In this document: in pieces, positions 5,875 to 5,901 of the stretch
Layout of the letters: each line of letters opens with the position of its first letter
How positions within the stretch are numbered: position 1 is the stretch's first letter
Assembly: GCA_040002435.1 (NCBI GenBank)
Contig: JBDUEM010000375.1
Location: 1 to 5,901 of the forward strand
DNA: 5,901 bases
Direction of reading: 5' to 3'
Source: JANXXV01 sp040002435
GTDB taxonomy: Bacteria; Acidobacteriota; Terriglobia; Bryobacterales; Bryobacteraceae
Translations under genes and position numbers: made by a program
Notes under the pieces: generated by a model
Databases searched by the model: none
What the model was told of the DNA's origin: nothing
The model's input: the letters and a program-made list of their open reading frames with translations, nothing else

Positions 5875-5901
5875 GTGTGCCAAGTAGAAATGTCCTATTG
5901 A
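5848..5901. mobile_element. Left end of an insertion sequence (IS21-like termini suspected), continuing beyond the window
   Basis: Receptor homology ends exactly at codon 441 and a new sequence starts with TGTCGCCGCCAAATG at 5848. It begins with TG, as IS21-family ends do, and carries closely spaced repeated motifs containing AATGTCCTA, like the multiple transposase-binding repeats at IS21-type ends. The reverse complement (motifs of the form GGACAT plus TTGGC) resembles terminal sequences I recall from widespread bacterial insertion sequences, but I cannot confirm a named element. No transposase is in view, and the target duplication cannot be checked because only one end is present. The exact boundary may be off by a few bases. 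Confidence 0.65.
5855..5897 (+). repeat. Two 19-bp direct repeats at the insertion-sequence end
   Basis: GCCAAATGATAATGTCCTA (5855-5873) and GCCAAGTAGAAATGTCCTA (5879-5897) match at 15 of 19 positions, start to start 24 bases apart. They probably bind the transposase at the element's end. Confidence 0.75.

Overview
The window looks like chromosomal DNA of an acidobacterium, most likely from the Bryobacter/Solibacter side of the phylum. The evidence is a secreted VWFA-type protein of the acidobacterial kind and, read divergently from it, an Oar-like TonB-dependent receptor with an N-terminal carboxypeptidase-regulatory-like domain. Such receptors are strongly expanded in that phylum. The DNA is GC-rich throughout. 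The assignment is inferred from gene families only.

Left third (1-2198, minus strand): the start of a type III-A (Csm) CRISPR-Cas effector operon in canonical order, cas10/csm1, then csm2, then csm3, which runs off the left edge after 25 codons. The genes are packed tightly: 2 bases lie between cas10 and csm2, and 10 between csm2 and csm3. Two things are unusual. Cas10 is a short form of about 490 residues that starts directly at the first Palm domain. It lacks the N-terminal HD nuclease domain and the CxxC zinc-binding linker, but keeps an intact GGDD cyclase motif. Csm2 carries an N-terminal extension of about 95 residues, rich in Arg, Gly, Asp and Pro (RGG/GDR-like), in front of a normal Csm2 core. 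No CRISPR array, cas1/cas2, cas6 or CARF effector is visible here; if present they lie beyond the left edge or elsewhere.

Middle (2199-2485): a spacer of about 290 bases with one weak minus-strand ORF of unknown nature, a GC-rich hairpin that probably ends the upstream transcript, and no convincing promoter.

Right of centre (2486-4380, minus strand): a two-gene unit, a secreted VWA protein followed by a DinB-like metal-dependent protein. They share the junction TAATG, which suggests coupled translation.

Right end (4381-5901, plus strand): a short divergent promoter region, then the TonB-dependent receptor. It is cut off at codon 441 by what appears to be the left end of an insertion sequence (from about 5848), which continues past the window. 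The receptor is therefore probably inactive here. The CRISPR genes, the VWA-dinB pair and the receptor appear to be three independent units.
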